Positions 33,998-43,926 of a stretch of 64,000 nt of DNA are shown here, in pieces. The position numbers and the translations under genes are program-made. Each line of letters begins with the position of its first letter. Within the stretch, counting starts at the first letter, position 1. The notes beneath the pieces are model-generated. The model had not been told where the DNA came from. It saw only the letters and a program-made list of their open reading frames with translations, and did no database searches. The DNA is from UBA2450 sp045226015 (GTDB lineage: Bacteria > Bacillota_I > Bacilli_A > RFN20 > CAG-826). Where the stretch lies: positions 62,001 through 126,000 of the forward strand of contig JBGVBY010000008.1 in NCBI GenBank assembly GCA_045226015.1, written 5' to 3'.

Positions 33998-35533
33998 ATG
34001 ACAAAAATTCAATATTTATCTCTTTCTAAAAGCGAAAGAATCTTGGTGAATATTGGCGAATCTATTAAAGGAATCGGCAAAGGAATCGCAAACTTCTTCA
34101 AGGGCATTCCTTTTGCATTACTTAAACTTTGGCATAAGATCTGTGCACCTTTCCGTACTTTAAGAGATGCATTCTCTAAAGGTACATGGCTCACAAGAGG
34201 AAACTTCCTAATCTTTGGTTTCTCGCAATTCTTCCACAAAGAGATTGCTAGAGGATTCTTATATTTACTATATGAAGTAGTATTTATATGGTATTTCATC
34301 AAAGTAGGTATTCCTAGCTTTGCTAAATTAGGTACATTAGGTACATTTAACGCGAGTAGTACCGCAATCTCTAATCCATCTACTGGTAGAGGTATTCAAA
34401 TTGGAGTTGGTGATGATTCTTTCCAAATCTTACTTTACTCAATCGTTACTATCTTGCTCTTAGTCTTATTTGTTGTACTTTGGTACCTTTCAATTAGAGA
34501 CGCGAAATCACTTCAAGATAATCGCTCTGTTGGTAAACTCTCTAAGAATTCACAATTCTTTACTGACTTACTCAACAAAAAATATCACACATTATTACTT
34601 GCTGTTCCACTCGTTGGACTCGTAGCGTTTACTGTTATTCCAGTTATCTTTATGATCGTTACTGGATTTACAAACTATAGTAAAACTCACGACGTCTTAT
34701 TTGACTGGGTCGGATTTGATAACTTCAATGTCTTATTCTCCGGCACTGGTGGAGATAGCCAAGTTGTACAAGTATTCCTTAGAATTTTAGCTTGGACACT
34801 TTTATGGGCGTTAATCGCTACATTTACCAACTACTTCTTAGGAATGGTTGTTGCCTTATTAATTAATAAAAAAGGCATTAAACTTAAAAAACTTTGGAGA
34901 ACAGTTTTAATCCTTACCATCGCTGTTCCTCAATTCGTTTCGTTACTACTTATTAACCGTATGCTTTCTGATACTGGTTATCTTAACGGATTATTCGTTA
35001 AGTGGGGCTGGGTCAAACAAGGCTATACCGCGTTTGATAACGTAACATTCGCACGTATCCTTATTATTATTGTTAATATGTGGGTAGGCGTGCCTTACAC
35101 GATGCTTATTTGTTCAGGTATCTTAATGAACATCCCTGAAGACTTATATGAATCCGCTCGTATTGACGGCGCTTCATCCTTCAAGATGTATACATCTATT
35201 ACCCTTCCTTACATGTTATTTATTACCTTCCCGTACTTGCTATCGCAATTCGTCGGTAATATTAATAACTTCAATATCATTTACCTCTTATCTCAAGGTG
35301 CTCCTCTCTTCTCTAAGAGTGGAATCAACATCCCTGAATCCTTTGGTGGTCAAACAGTTGGTGAAACCGACCTTCTTATCACCTGGATTTATAAGATGAG
35401 TATGCAAGGTGATGATAAGAACTACGCTTTAGCGTGTGTCCTTGGATTATTGGTCTTCGTAGTTATCGCTACATTATCACTTATCTTCTACGGACGTAGT
35501 AATTCTGTTAAGAATGAGGAGGATTTCCAATAA
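33998..35533 (+). CDS. Maltodextrin ABC transporter permease, MalF type
   Basis: 511-residue inner-membrane permease. An N-terminal region (1-90) with amphipathic and basic segments precedes a first helix pair. The core of about six helices carries the EAA loop that docks the ATPase: LYESARIDGASSFKMYTSITLP. The segment TVIPVIFMIVTGFTNYS is typical of MalF. It starts 10 bp after the binding-protein gene, and its stop shares a base with the next permease start. It would pair with the 35533 permease to import malto-oligosaccharides. Confidence 0.92.
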   Translation: MTKIQYLSLSKSERILVNIGESIKGIGKGIANFFKGIPFALLKLWHKICAPFRTLRDAFSKGTWLTRGNFLIFGFSQFFHKEIARGFLYLLYEVVFIWYFIKVGIPSFAKLGTLGTFNASSTAISNPSTGRGIQIGVGDDSFQILLYSIVTILLLVLFVVLWYLSIRDAKSLQDNRSVGKLSKNSQFFTDLLNKKYHTLLLAVPLVGLVAFTVIPVIFMIVTGFTNYSKTHDVLFDWVGFDNFNVLFSGTGGDSQVVQVFLRILAWTLLWALIATFTNYFLGMVVALLINKKGIKLKKLWRTVLILTIAVPQFVSLLLINRMLSDTGYLNGLFVKWGWVKQGYTAFDNVTFARILIIIVNMWVGVPYTMLICSGILMNIPEDLYESARIDGASSFKMYTSITLPYMLFITFPYLLSQFVGNINNFNIIYLLSQGAPLFSKSGINIPESFGGQTVGETDLLITWIYKMSMQGDDKNYALACVLGLLVFVVIATLSLIFYGRSNSVKNEEDFQ

Positions 35534-36411
35534 TGGCTGAAAAACATTTTGCGAGTAAACGTTTTGCAGAAAAAAGCCAAAGAGTGTTGGTTTACGCAAT
35601 CCTAACCGTCATTTCTATCGTTTGGTTATTCCCATTCGTTTATTTGATCTTCCAATCATTCATCAAAATCCCAAGCTCTGCTCAATTTATTCCAAAAGCA
35701 GGCAACTGGACTTTGGACAATTACAAGAACTTATCAAGTTCAACCTCACCATTCTTTGATTGGTGGCTCAATAACTTCATTATCGCGTTCTTTACTGCGG
35801 CGATTCAAACAGTCTTAGTCTTAATGACTGCTTATGCATTAAGTAGACTTAGATTCACTGGTAGACAAGGTTTAATGAAATTAATCCTTATCCTTGGTAT
35901 GTTCCCAGGATTCTTAGGAATGTTAGTTATCTATTTCATTCTTAAATTATTAGGATTAAATACATCGGTATATTCACTTATTCTTGTTTACACCGCGAGT
36001 AGTGCGATGAGTTATTACATTGCAAAAGGCTTCTTCGATACGATTCCAAAATCACTTGATGAAGCGGTCTTAATTGATGGAGGAAGTAAGAACACTGTCT
36101 TCTGGCAAATCATTCTTCCACTTTCAAAACCAATTATTATTTACACAATCTTAGTTTCATTCACAGGTCCATGGGGCGACTTCATGTTTGGTAACTACAT
36201 CAGAATTGCTGGTGGTTTAAAGGCTGATCAATATACAGTTGCTGTTGGTCTAAAGATGTTAGCTGATGGTGAAATTAAGAGCACGATGGCAACGGACTAT
36301 GGAACATTCTGTGCTGGTGCTGTCTTGGTATCAATACCAATTACCGCATTATTCTTCTGGCTACAAAGATACTACGTCGAAGGTATTGCCGGCGGAGCGG
36401 TTAAAGGTTAA
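35533..36411 (+). CDS. Maltodextrin ABC transporter permease, MalG type
   Basis: 292 residues, six transmembrane helices, binding-protein-dependent permease family. The EAA loop is SLDEAVLIDGGSKNTVFWQIILP; other MalG features are TLDNYKNL ahead of the second helix and the C-terminal FFWLQRYYVEGIAGGAVKG, very close to the tail of characterised MalG and MdxG proteins, which inserts toward the translocation path. Its ATG overlaps the previous stop by 1 bp (TAATG), with GAGGA upstream. Forms the heterodimeric channel with the MalF-type subunit. Confidence 0.93.
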   Translation: MAEKHFASKRFAEKSQRVLVYAILTVISIVWLFPFVYLIFQSFIKIPSSAQFIPKAGNWTLDNYKNLSSSTSPFFDWWLNNFIIAFFTAAIQTVLVLMTAYALSRLRFTGRQGLMKLILILGMFPGFLGMLVIYFILKLLGLNTSVYSLILVYTASSAMSYYIAKGFFDTIPKSLDEAVLIDGGSKNTVFWQIILPLSKPIIIYTILVSFTGPWGDFMFGNYIRIAGGLKADQYTVAVGLKMLADGEIKSTMATDYGTFCAGAVLVSIPITALFFWLQRYYVEGIAGGAVKG

Positions 36412-36429
36412 TAGGAGGTAGTCAAACAT

Positions 36430-38985
36430 ATGGCTTCACTAAAATTAGAACACATTTACAAGGTATATCCTAACGGACATAAAGCTGTTAGTGACTTTAA
36501 CATGAACATTAAAGACGGTGAATTTATCGTCTTCGTCGGTCCTTCTGGTTGTGGTAAATCTACTACACTTAGAATGATTGCTGGTCTAGAAGATATCTCT
36601 AGTGGTGAACTTTATATCGGCGACACTCTTGTTAACGATATGCAACCAAAAGATAGAGATATCGCAATGGTTTTCCAAAACTACGCTCTTTATCCACATA
36701 TGACTGTTTATGAAAACATGGCCTTTGGTCTTAAATTACGTAAGATTCCAAGAGCCGAAATTCATGAAAAAGTAATGTGGGCTGCAGACGTTTTAGGTTT
36801 AACTGATTATCTAGACAGAAAACCAAAAGCGATGTCTGGTGGACAACGTCAACGTGTCTCTTTAGGTAGAGCGATTCTTCGTAACCCTAAAGTTATGCTT
36901 CTTGACGAACCATTATCTAACTTAGACGCGAAATTAAGAGGTCAAATGAGAAGCATGATCTCTAAGCTACATCAACAATTAAAGACAACATTTATTTATG
37001 TTACTCACGACCAAGTCGAAGCTATGACTCTTGGTACCCGTGTTGTTGTTATGAAACTTGGAAGAGTGCAACAAATCGATGCACCTCAAAACTTATATGA
37101 TCACCCAATCAATAAATTCGTCGCTGGATTTATTGGAACTCCACAAATGAACTTCTTCAATGTCACATTAAAAGAAGAAAAAGATCATGTCGCAGTCAAT
37201 TGGAGTGATTGTGAACAACCTGCATTAAGACTTTCTAAACAACAAGTCCTTAAAGCAGAAAAGAAATACTTACAAGGTGAATTACCAATTATCTTAGGCT
37301 TCAGATGTGAAGCAATTTCCGCTGAAGAAGAAGAACTTGCTAAAGGTGATAATATTGTCGATGTTACCATCTCTCACTTTGAAGAACTTGGTAATGAAAC
37401 ACTTATTTACGGTGACTTAAAAGAAATCGAAGGCTTAGGTGGAGAATCTAAGACTGCGGTTATTATTAAAGCCCCAAGCAAGATGGGACGTGTCCCAGGA
37501 GACGTTATTAAGGCAAGAGTCGACGTTGAAAGAATTCACTTATTCGACGCTGAAACCGAAATGACAATTATTCCTCCAGTCCCAGATCATAACGTTTTAC
37601 CAGTTTCTGTCCTCAATAATAAGATGGATCTCTTCGGTAGTGCTTCTAAACCAGAAGCTATCCCAGTGGATTATCTTGAAAACGGAACCATTTCCTTACC
37701 TCTTGATGCGGTTAAGGTTGGTGAAGGCGATGTCGCTGCTAAAGTTATCTTAGTAGAAGAACACGAAGAAGCGCGTATTGCCTTAGTCGAAGCTGATAAG
37801 AAACAATTATTTGTTATCGTTGATGAAAAAGTTAAAGAAGGCGATAAGATTAAATTTTCTGTTGATTACTCTAGAGCAACCTTTAGAGACGCAGAAGGTA
37901 AAGTCGTTGCCTCTCCTTTAGCGGACCGCGATAACTTATTCGCTACTTTCGTCAATCTTAAGACTGCAATGGAAGTTACTCAAAACCAAGAATTCACTGC
38001 TTTAAAAGAAGCTAGAGTGAACAAAGTCTTACAAAGATATGAAGGTATCGAAGCTGATTTTGCCGCTAGAAAAGAAAAAGCTTTAGAAGAAGCGAATGCT
38101 GCTCAAGCTGAAAAAGCTGCTCAAGTTCCTGAAAAACAAGCAGAACTTAACCAAAAGAAAGCTGAAGCAAACAAAAAGATTGCCGAACTCAAAGCTGAAT
38201 ACAAGGCAAATAACGCGGAAGCAAAACAAAAACATAAACAACTCTATAAAGATGAGATGGCCGCTATTAACGAGCAATATCGTAAGATGTGGGAAGACGA
38301 AAAACGTGATTATAAGCAATCAATGGCGAATAACCGCGATAAAGACACAAGACGTCAACGTCGTTTAAGCTACTCCATCTTTAAAGAGAGCTTCCCTCAA
38401 ATGAAAGCTAATGATATTGAAAGAAAGACAAATTCATTAGATTTCGAGAAGGAAACAGAACTTAACTCTATCAAAGCAAAATTCACTCAAGGAAGAAACG
38501 CTCTTAGAGATCAAATTAAATATGATGAAATGAACTTTAAGAATGAATATTTCCCAGTCCAAAAAGTGACTAAGGATTTTGCCTTAGAAGAGAAAGAACT
38601 CTATAAGAAAAAGGCAGATGAATTATTACATGCTCAACTTGTCTTCTTCTTTAAGTTCGAAGAAAAATATTTACAAATTCCTGATGATATCACCAAGAGA
38701 ATCATTCAAGGTTTAGGTAATAGAGTGTTCTCTAAGACATTCAGAATCGAAGTTCCACATAATGGATTTGTCGAAGATCCAGCAGGTATGGAATTCAAAG
38801 TCGTTTCTGATATCAACTATGGAGACACCAAACTCCTTAAATGTAATGGTGAATTATTCGGAGAAAAAGTCTCGGTCTATATTAAGAAAGAAAGAGAGCT
38901 TCAACTCGGTGAAGTCGTACATTTGAACCCAGTTCTTGAACAAACTCAAATTTACGAAGACGAATTGAACATTAGGTTGTACTAA
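36430..38985 (+). CDS. MsmK/MalK-type sugar ABC ATPase with long coiled-coil extension
   Basis: 851 residues; the usual MalK/MsmK length is about 370. Residues 1-240 are a complete ATPase: Walker A GPSGCGKST, Q-loop QNYALYPHM, signature MSGGQRQR, Walker B VMLLDEPLSNLDAK and switch His in THDQ. A regulatory TOBE-like region follows, and HLFDAETEMTI near residue 380 is where ordinary MalK proteins end. The extra part comprises a beta-rich region (about 385-515), a long charged helical stretch very likely to form a coiled coil (about 525-740, with repeated Glu, Lys and Ala), and a C-terminal beta-rich segment ending LNPVLEQTQIYEDELNIRLY that resembles another TOBE end. Ribosome binding site AGGAGG is present. 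The frame has no break, so this is one polypeptide. Confidence 0.93.
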   Translation: MASLKLEHIYKVYPNGHKAVSDFNMNIKDGEFIVFVGPSGCGKSTTLRMIAGLEDISSGELYIGDTLVNDMQPKDRDIAMVFQNYALYPHMTVYENMAFGLKLRKIPRAEIHEKVMWAADVLGLTDYLDRKPKAMSGGQRQRVSLGRAILRNPKVMLLDEPLSNLDAKLRGQMRSMISKLHQQLKTTFIYVTHDQVEAMTLGTRVVVMKLGRVQQIDAPQNLYDHPINKFVAGFIGTPQMNFFNVTLKEEKDHVAVNWSDCEQPALRLSKQQVLKAEKKYLQGELPIILGFRCEAISAEEEELAKGDNIVDVTISHFEELGNETLIYGDLKEIEGLGGESKTAVIIKAPSKMGRVPGDVIKARVDVERIHLFDAETEMTIIPPVPDHNVLPVSVLNNKMDLFGSASKPEAIPVDYLENGTISLPLDAVKVGEGDVAAKVILVEEHEEARIALVEADKKQLFVIVDEKVKEGDKIKFSVDYSRATFRDAEGKVVASPLADRDNLFATFVNLKTAMEVTQNQEFTALKEARVNKVLQRYEGIEADFAARKEKALEEANAAQAEKAAQVPEKQAELNQKKAEANKKIAELKAEYKANNAEAKQKHKQLYKDEMAAINEQYRKMWEDEKRDYKQSMANNRDKDTRRQRRLSYSIFKESFPQMKANDIERKTNSLDFEKETELNSIKAKFTQGRNALRDQIKYDEMNFKNEYFPVQKVTKDFALEEKELYKKKADELLHAQLVFFFKFEEKYLQIPDDITKRIIQGLGNRVFSKTFRIEVPHNGFVEDPAGMEFKVVSDINYGDTKLLKCNGELFGEKVSVYIKKERELQLGEVVHLNPVLEQTQIYEDELNIRLY

Positions 38986-38986
38986 T

Positions 38987-39772
38987 ATGAAGAAAAGATT
39001 CGCTGCTCTAATCTTAGCTCCACTTATCCTTGCTAGCTGTGGCCAAAAGGGTATTGGTTTTGATTCGCTTGCAATAAAAATTGCAACGATTGAGAAAAGC
39101 GATTTACATCCTTATTACCGTGTAGTGGGTGTTCTTGACTTCAATAACTCTGTTACAGAAGTTGATGCCTTATTTGATCAAATGCCAAACGGAACAACTT
39201 TCGTTCCATATTCTCGATTCAATGAAGGTTTCTACTTACCAATGTACGATGTTGGTAATGAAGATGATGTTCTTTACTACCAAATCGCTAGTAGAAGTTA
39301 TTGGTTATGCATTCCACTAAAAATAGACCGTGAGAACTTCCTTGTTTTTGATGAAGAGGGAGTTATGAATCCAACATGTGTTTTCGCTAATATTCGCGAA
39401 ACAATTCTTAGCTGGTATGGTGGAGTAGGTTCTGCTAACCCAAGTAGTTGTTATCTCTATTACGAATTCCTTCCAAACGGAGGATTTGCAATTGCAGGAG
39501 ATAAAGTCCATACATCTGTGACTATTGATAACTACCCATGTTATCCAGACACTGATAGTCCATATCAACCATGGAATAAAAACTATAATGCTTTCCCAGC
39601 GAGAAACAACAAAGTTGATGGAAAGTTTAATATCCGCTTTGAATATGACGCAAACGGATGGCTCAAGAGAGAATATCTTGCTTCAATCGATTACGATTAT
39701 AGTAAGGCCTCCTATAGTCAAGTTTGCTTAGAAAGCAGATACTATTATCAAAACGAAGACGTAACATGGTAA
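38987..39772 (+). CDS. Lipoprotein of unknown function in importer operon
   Basis: 261 residues with a lipoprotein signal peptide, MKKRFAALILAPLILASCGQ (lipobox LASC). The mature domain is rich in Tyr, Asn and Pro with paired aromatics (YPCYPDTDSPYQPW), suggesting an exposed beta-rich domain that could touch carbohydrate, but no family is recognised. It starts 1 bp after the ATPase gene and overlaps the next lipoprotein gene by 7 bp, so it belongs to the importer operon. Confidence 0.78.
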   Translation: MKKRFAALILAPLILASCGQKGIGFDSLAIKIATIEKSDLHPYYRVVGVLDFNNSVTEVDALFDQMPNGTTFVPYSRFNEGFYLPMYDVGNEDDVLYYQIASRSYWLCIPLKIDRENFLVFDEEGVMNPTCVFANIRETILSWYGGVGSANPSSCYLYYEFLPNGGFAIAGDKVHTSVTIDNYPCYPDTDSPYQPWNKNYNAFPARNNKVDGKFNIRFEYDANGWLKREYLASIDYDYSKASYSQVCLESRYYYQNEDVTW

Positions 39773-40440
39773 GAAGAAGTTTTATTGGTTTCATTTATCT
39801 ACCAATATTACTTCTCTCTAGTTGCGGCTCTAATCAAGAGGAATTAAGAAGTGATATTGCACAATTTATCACTTCTTTTTCTGTTGATGAAAGCATCAAG
39901 GCTTATCAAGAAGCAGGCTATTTATCCACTCGAGAAATGTATATCGATGGAGTGTCCACCATAGAAATAGAAAAAGTCGATTTCAATATCAAGGATATGA
40001 AAAATATGACCTATCTTCATACGCTTGATATTACGGAAGACGGGGAATTAACGACTTCTCGAATTCAAAAAATTGAAGTAGTGGATACAAAATATATGTA
40101 CACGTTAGATGATTCTACTAGCGAGGTTGATCTTGATTTTGCCTTATCAATTATTAACACATTTTTCTATCTACAAGAGCCAGTTGAAGGTTATAGAGTA
40201 AGAGGCATGTATTATGGCGATTACGTTAAAGAAACGGCCTTAATCATGCAAAACGCTGTCGTAATTGACACTGAAAACGATTTATATGTCGAATCTTTTA
40301 GACAAGTCGATACATCTATTGGAATGGACCTCACTATGACATTCAAAGTAAATAGGTTAGGAATGTTAGAAGTTAATGAACAAAAATTCATTAACAAGTC
40401 AAACTGGATTGAACAAACAATCACAGTGTATCACAAATAA
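39766..40440 (+). CDS. Lipoprotein of unknown function
   Basis: 224 residues starting MVRRSFIGFIYLPILLLSSC, lipobox LSSC. The open frame reaches back to 39724, but the ATG at 39766 gives a proper signal peptide and overlaps the preceding stop (ATGGTAA). The mature part has alternating strands with many Thr, Asp and Glu, ending KSNWIEQTITVYHK; it resembles small LolA/LppX-like beta sheets in texture only. Last gene of the importer operon, ahead of a fresh promoter for the amylase. Confidence 0.72.
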   Translation: MVRRSFIGFIYLPILLLSSCGSNQEELRSDIAQFITSFSVDESIKAYQEAGYLSTREMYIDGVSTIEIEKVDFNIKDMKNMTYLHTLDITEDGELTTSRIQKIEVVDTKYMYTLDDSTSEVDLDFALSIINTFFYLQEPVEGYRVRGMYYGDYVKETALIMQNAVVIDTENDLYVESFRQVDTSIGMDLTMTFKVNRLGMLEVNEQKFINKSNWIEQTITVYHK

Positions 40441-40457
40441 TTTTTTTATACGCGCGT

Positions 40458-40486
40458 TTGACTTATACGCGTAAAGACACTAAACT
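40458..40486 (+). promoter_or_regulatory. Amylase promoter with CGCG dyad in the spacer
   Basis: TTGACT (40458-40463), 17 bp spacer, TAAACT (40481-40486), 5' leader of about 35 bases and ribosome binding site AAAGGAGAG. The spacer holds an ACGCGT core with partly symmetric flanks, and TATACGCG occurs twice (40447 and 40464). LacI-family regulators often use operators centred on CG; a regulator site here is a reasonable guess. Confidence 0.6.
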
Positions 40487-40528
40487 AATAGTAATAATAC
40501 TATTCATCCCTAAAGGAGAGAAAAAATC

Positions 40529-43500
40529 ATGAAAAGAAAATATTTGGTTCCTTTCATTGTTCTACCGATGCTTTTTTCATGTAGTGGAAATAACGATTTT
40601 GCAACCGTTGTTCCTGCTGAAAATGAAAAATATACGGTAGTCCTTAGTGACAGTAGTGTTTCCCTCGACAAAGGTGACGAAACCGAAGTTAGTGCACTCT
40701 TTGACGATGATGCATCTCATAAGTGCTATTGGTATCTATCACGTTATGATGTAGTTACCATCGACACAAGCTCAGATGCGGAATACTCAACTATTTGTCA
40801 TATTACTGCAAAGGCTGCTGGAGATGTTTACTTAACTGTTGTCTCTGGTAATTCCTCTGACAGATGCTTAATCTCTGTTGCTGGCGGAAGCGGCGGCGGA
40901 GGCGGCGGAGGCGGCGGCGGTGGAGAAACCGGCGAAGTTACCGCAGTCACATTAGATTACTCAACAAAACTCGTTGAACTCGTTGCGGGTAAAGCTGCTC
41001 CATTTGAATTAACTGCTACTGTTACCGCTACTGGTAACGTTGACCGTACAGTTACTTGGTTAGTTAGTGACTCTACAATCGCTACAGTTACAAAACTTAA
41101 CGAAATGAAAGCACAAGTCACTCCAGTTAAGGCAGGTTATACAATCATTACCGCGCAAGCAGGAAATAAAACTGCAACATGTGAAGTGACTATTAGAGAG
41201 CACGATGATTCTGGATTAAGCATTATCCTTAACAAAAAATCATTAACTCTTACCGAAGGAGAAGGCGAGCAATTAACCGCTGATGTTACTCCTGCTGGCA
41301 CTGAAGTCAAATGGGCAAGTAACGCTACAAGTATTGCTGCTGTTGATGATCATGGTTACGTGACCGCTTATAGTAAAGGTACTGCCATTATTACTGCTAC
41401 AATTTCTAACGGTACAATCACCAAATCAGAACAATGTACAGTAGTGGTTAAGTCCCAAGGCGGAAGTGAATACTCCTTCTCAGAAGCTGGACACTTATAC
41501 CTCCACTACAAGAGAGAAAACAGTGACTATGCTAATTGGGCTGTCTGGATGTGGCAATCATATCCTGATGACTTAGGTGGATCATTCTGGGGAGCAAACA
41601 AGATTCCTTCAAAATGGACCGCAATGACTGATCACTGGATGACAAACGCTGAAGTTGGTGCTACAGGTGCGCCTAATGATCCATACGAAGATGAAAACGG
41701 CCAAATCGTTGACATTAACTTAATTAGAGACGACATCGTTTGTGGCAAGACTGGTGAACTAGCTCCAATCGTCAACTGGGATAAACTTGATAAGAAGAGT
41801 AAAATTGGCTTCCTCATCGTTGATCAAACTGCCTTAGAAAACGAAGGTATGTGGGTCAGTGATGGTGGTATGAATATGTACATTAGAAGACTCAATGAAT
41901 TATTCCCAGAAGGAAAAGAGAGCTGCTTACATATTTACTGTATTGAAGGTGCTGTTAGTGAATATACAACAGAAGGTGGACAACCTGCTCCTTCAAATCC
42001 AACTATTAAAGATGACACCGGTGATTACCGTTCAAAAAACAACATCGCTGACTTAGAATACGATGCATTTACAAAAGGTGTTGCAACTTCAACATCTACA
42101 ACTTTCCTTGATGAAAGACCAGGTACAGGTTATCAAATCTTTGTCCCAAGCTTTGCGGATGGAGATGGCGATGGCTTAGGTGACCTTAGAGGTATTATTA
42201 ATAAATTAGATTACTTAGAAGACTTAGGTATTGATGTCTTATGGTTAACACCAATCCAAGAAAGTGACTCTTATCATGGATATGATGTTACTGACTACTA
42301 TAAGATCGATCCTAAATTCGGAACTATGGAAGATTACCAAGAGCTTATCTTCAAAGCTCACCAAAGAGGTATGAAAGTCCTCATGGATATGGTTATCAAC
42401 CACACTTCCAAGAACAACGTATTATTTAAGAAGTCCGAAAGAGCGGATGTTGATAAAGAAAGAGGTATCAACTACCGTGATATGTACTTATGGAAATATA
42501 AAGGCGACAAAGTCCTTGAATGGGATGGAGTTACTAAACCAAAAGATTGGGATAAAGAACATCCAAATCAAACATGGGTCGCTAACTATAATGAAATTAA
42601 TGTTGAAACCGCTGAAGACTGGTATAAAGACGGTACAAGTGATTACTACTACTTCGGTAAATTCGGTAGTGGTATGGCGGAACTCAACTATTCATGTCAA
42701 GCCACTAGAGATTATATGACCGATATGTGTAAATATTGGTTAAGCTTCGGTCTTGATGGATTCAGATTAGACGCTGTTAAACACATCTACTTATTCAGTG
42801 AAATCGATCCATCCATGAAGAACACCTATAGTGGTGACAAATCTACATATGATGTTTCCTATCGTAGATACTATAACGAACAAACTGAACAATGGATTGA
42901 AAACGCTAAGAACGACTACTCATACGTTAAATCACTTAACGTTAACTTCTGGAAACAATTTGCAGGCACAATTAAAGCTGCTTACCCAGAATGCTTCTTA
43001 GTCGGTGAAAACTTTGATGGATGGAACAAGAGAATTGCCCCATTCTATGAAGCAATTGATTCTCAATTCGACTTCTCAACATATTATCACTTAGTGGAAA
43101 ACACTAATGATGGAACAAATATCCAAGCAATGGGCTATGATATTCAAACCACACTTGGTTATAACCAAACTGAAGGTAAACGTGGTAACGCTATTAACGG
43201 CGCATTCACATCTAACCACGACGTTGCTAGATTACTTAACCACGCAGCCGCCATAGGAAAAGGCAAGAACCCTAATACAGGTGATCAATATCATCATTGG
43301 GAAGTTGGTACTGGCAATAATAAAGCCGGACAACCAAAAGTCACAGGAGCTGATGCTACTAGAACCGCAAGATGGTTTGCGGCAATGACAATCCTTACTC
43401 CAGGTGTTAGCTGGATTTACTACTCTGATGAATTAGGAATGAGTGGTAACGTTGAAGACGGAACAATCGATGATCACGGCAATAACGTTGATAGATGGTA

Positions 43501-43912
43501 TCGTCAACCAATGAAATGGGAAGATGAAAGAATTGTTACAAATTACACCTTCTCAGGGTTAAGAATTGAATTTGATAAATACAATGTAACCGTTGATAAT
43601 GCGGACAAACAAAGACGTGATGCGGATAATGGCGTAGATAATATGTACAGCTTATTTAGAGCGTTATGTCACGTCAAACAAAGTCCAGATTATCCAACCT
43701 ATGGTCAAATTAAGAACTATTGGCCAGAAGGTGGACAAAACACTGCAGCCTTTGTTATCAGTGATGGAGTTAGAACTGTTAGAATCTTCATCAACGCGAC
43801 TGGTAACTCGGTAAATATCGAATCACAAAACCAAGGCCAATACATTGGTGGCTCTGTTGGTAGTAGTGGTTCAGTGATTCCTCCATATGGATTCACTTGT
43901 GTAAAGGCATAA
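40529..43912 (+). CDS. Alpha-amylase family (GH13) lipoprotein with Ig-like domains
   Basis: 1127 residues. Lipobox LFSC near residue 18. Three Ig-like domains (about 28-115, 137-217, 221-303) are split by an 11-glycine run. A beta-rich region at about 310-480 resembles CBM41-type modules of pullulanases (GHLYLHYKRENSDYANWAVWMWQ). The GH13 catalytic domain starts near 535: region I VLMDMVINH, region II GFRLDAVKH with nucleophile Asp near 748, region III LVGENF with Glu near 827, and region IV FTSNHDV with Asp near 898. It probably cuts starch alpha-1,4 bonds outside the cell while tethered to the membrane. It is the first gene after its own promoter and is followed by further starch lipoproteins. 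Confidence 0.93.
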   Translation: MKRKYLVPFIVLPMLFSCSGNNDFATVVPAENEKYTVVLSDSSVSLDKGDETEVSALFDDDASHKCYWYLSRYDVVTIDTSSDAEYSTICHITAKAAGDVYLTVVSGNSSDRCLISVAGGSGGGGGGGGGGGETGEVTAVTLDYSTKLVELVAGKAAPFELTATVTATGNVDRTVTWLVSDSTIATVTKLNEMKAQVTPVKAGYTIITAQAGNKTATCEVTIREHDDSGLSIILNKKSLTLTEGEGEQLTADVTPAGTEVKWASNATSIAAVDDHGYVTAYSKGTAIITATISNGTITKSEQCTVVVKSQGGSEYSFSEAGHLYLHYKRENSDYANWAVWMWQSYPDDLGGSFWGANKIPSKWTAMTDHWMTNAEVGATGAPNDPYEDENGQIVDINLIRDDIVCGKTGELAPIVNWDKLDKKSKIGFLIVDQTALENEGMWVSDGGMNMYIRRLNELFPEGKESCLHIYCIEGAVSEYTTEGGQPAPSNPTIKDDTGDYRSKNNIADLEYDAFTKGVATSTSTTFLDERPGTGYQIFVPSFADGDGDGLGDLRGIINKLDYLEDLGIDVLWLTPIQESDSYHGYDVTDYYKIDPKFGTMEDYQELIFKAHQRGMKVLMDMVINHTSKNNVLFKKSERADVDKERGINYRDMYLWKYKGDKVLEWDGVTKPKDWDKEHPNQTWVANYNEINVETAEDWYKDGTSDYYYFGKFGSGMAELNYSCQATRDYMTDMCKYWLSFGLDGFRLDAVKHIYLFSEIDPSMKNTYSGDKSTYDVSYRRYYNEQTEQWIENAKNDYSYVKSLNVNFWKQFAGTIKAAYPECFLVGENFDGWNKRIAPFYEAIDSQFDFSTYYHLVENTNDGTNIQAMGYDIQTTLGYNQTEGKRGNAINGAFTSNHDVARLLNHAAAIGKGKNPNTGDQYHHWEVGTGNNKAGQPKVTGADATRTARWFAAMTILTPGVSWIYYSDELGMSGNVEDGTIDDHGNNVDRWYRQPMKWEDERIVTNYTFSGLRIEFDKYNVTVDNADKQRRDADNGVDNMYSLFRALCHVKQSPDYPTYGQIKNYWPEGGQNTAAFVISDGVRTVRIFINATGNSVNIESQNQGQYIGGSVGSSGSVIPPYGFTCVKA
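40883..40924 (+). repeat. Eleven-glycine linker tract (amylase)
   Basis: Gly-Gly-Ser followed by eleven GGN codons. It lies between the first and second Ig-like domains and is the longest uninterrupted glycine run in the window, equal to that of the 43927 lipoprotein. Confidence 0.9.
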
Positions 43913-43926
43913 GGAGGTAGTCGAAC

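Noticed and set aside
36430..38985. Long ATPase as two genes joined by a sequencing error
   Set aside because: The frame is continuous, codon use does not change, and no start codon with a ribosome binding site was found near the domain junction.
39724..39766. Longer N-terminus for the 39766 lipoprotein
   Set aside because: The extra residues (MLRKQILLSKRRRN) would precede an already complete signal peptide, and the overlap ATGGTAA supports the shorter form.
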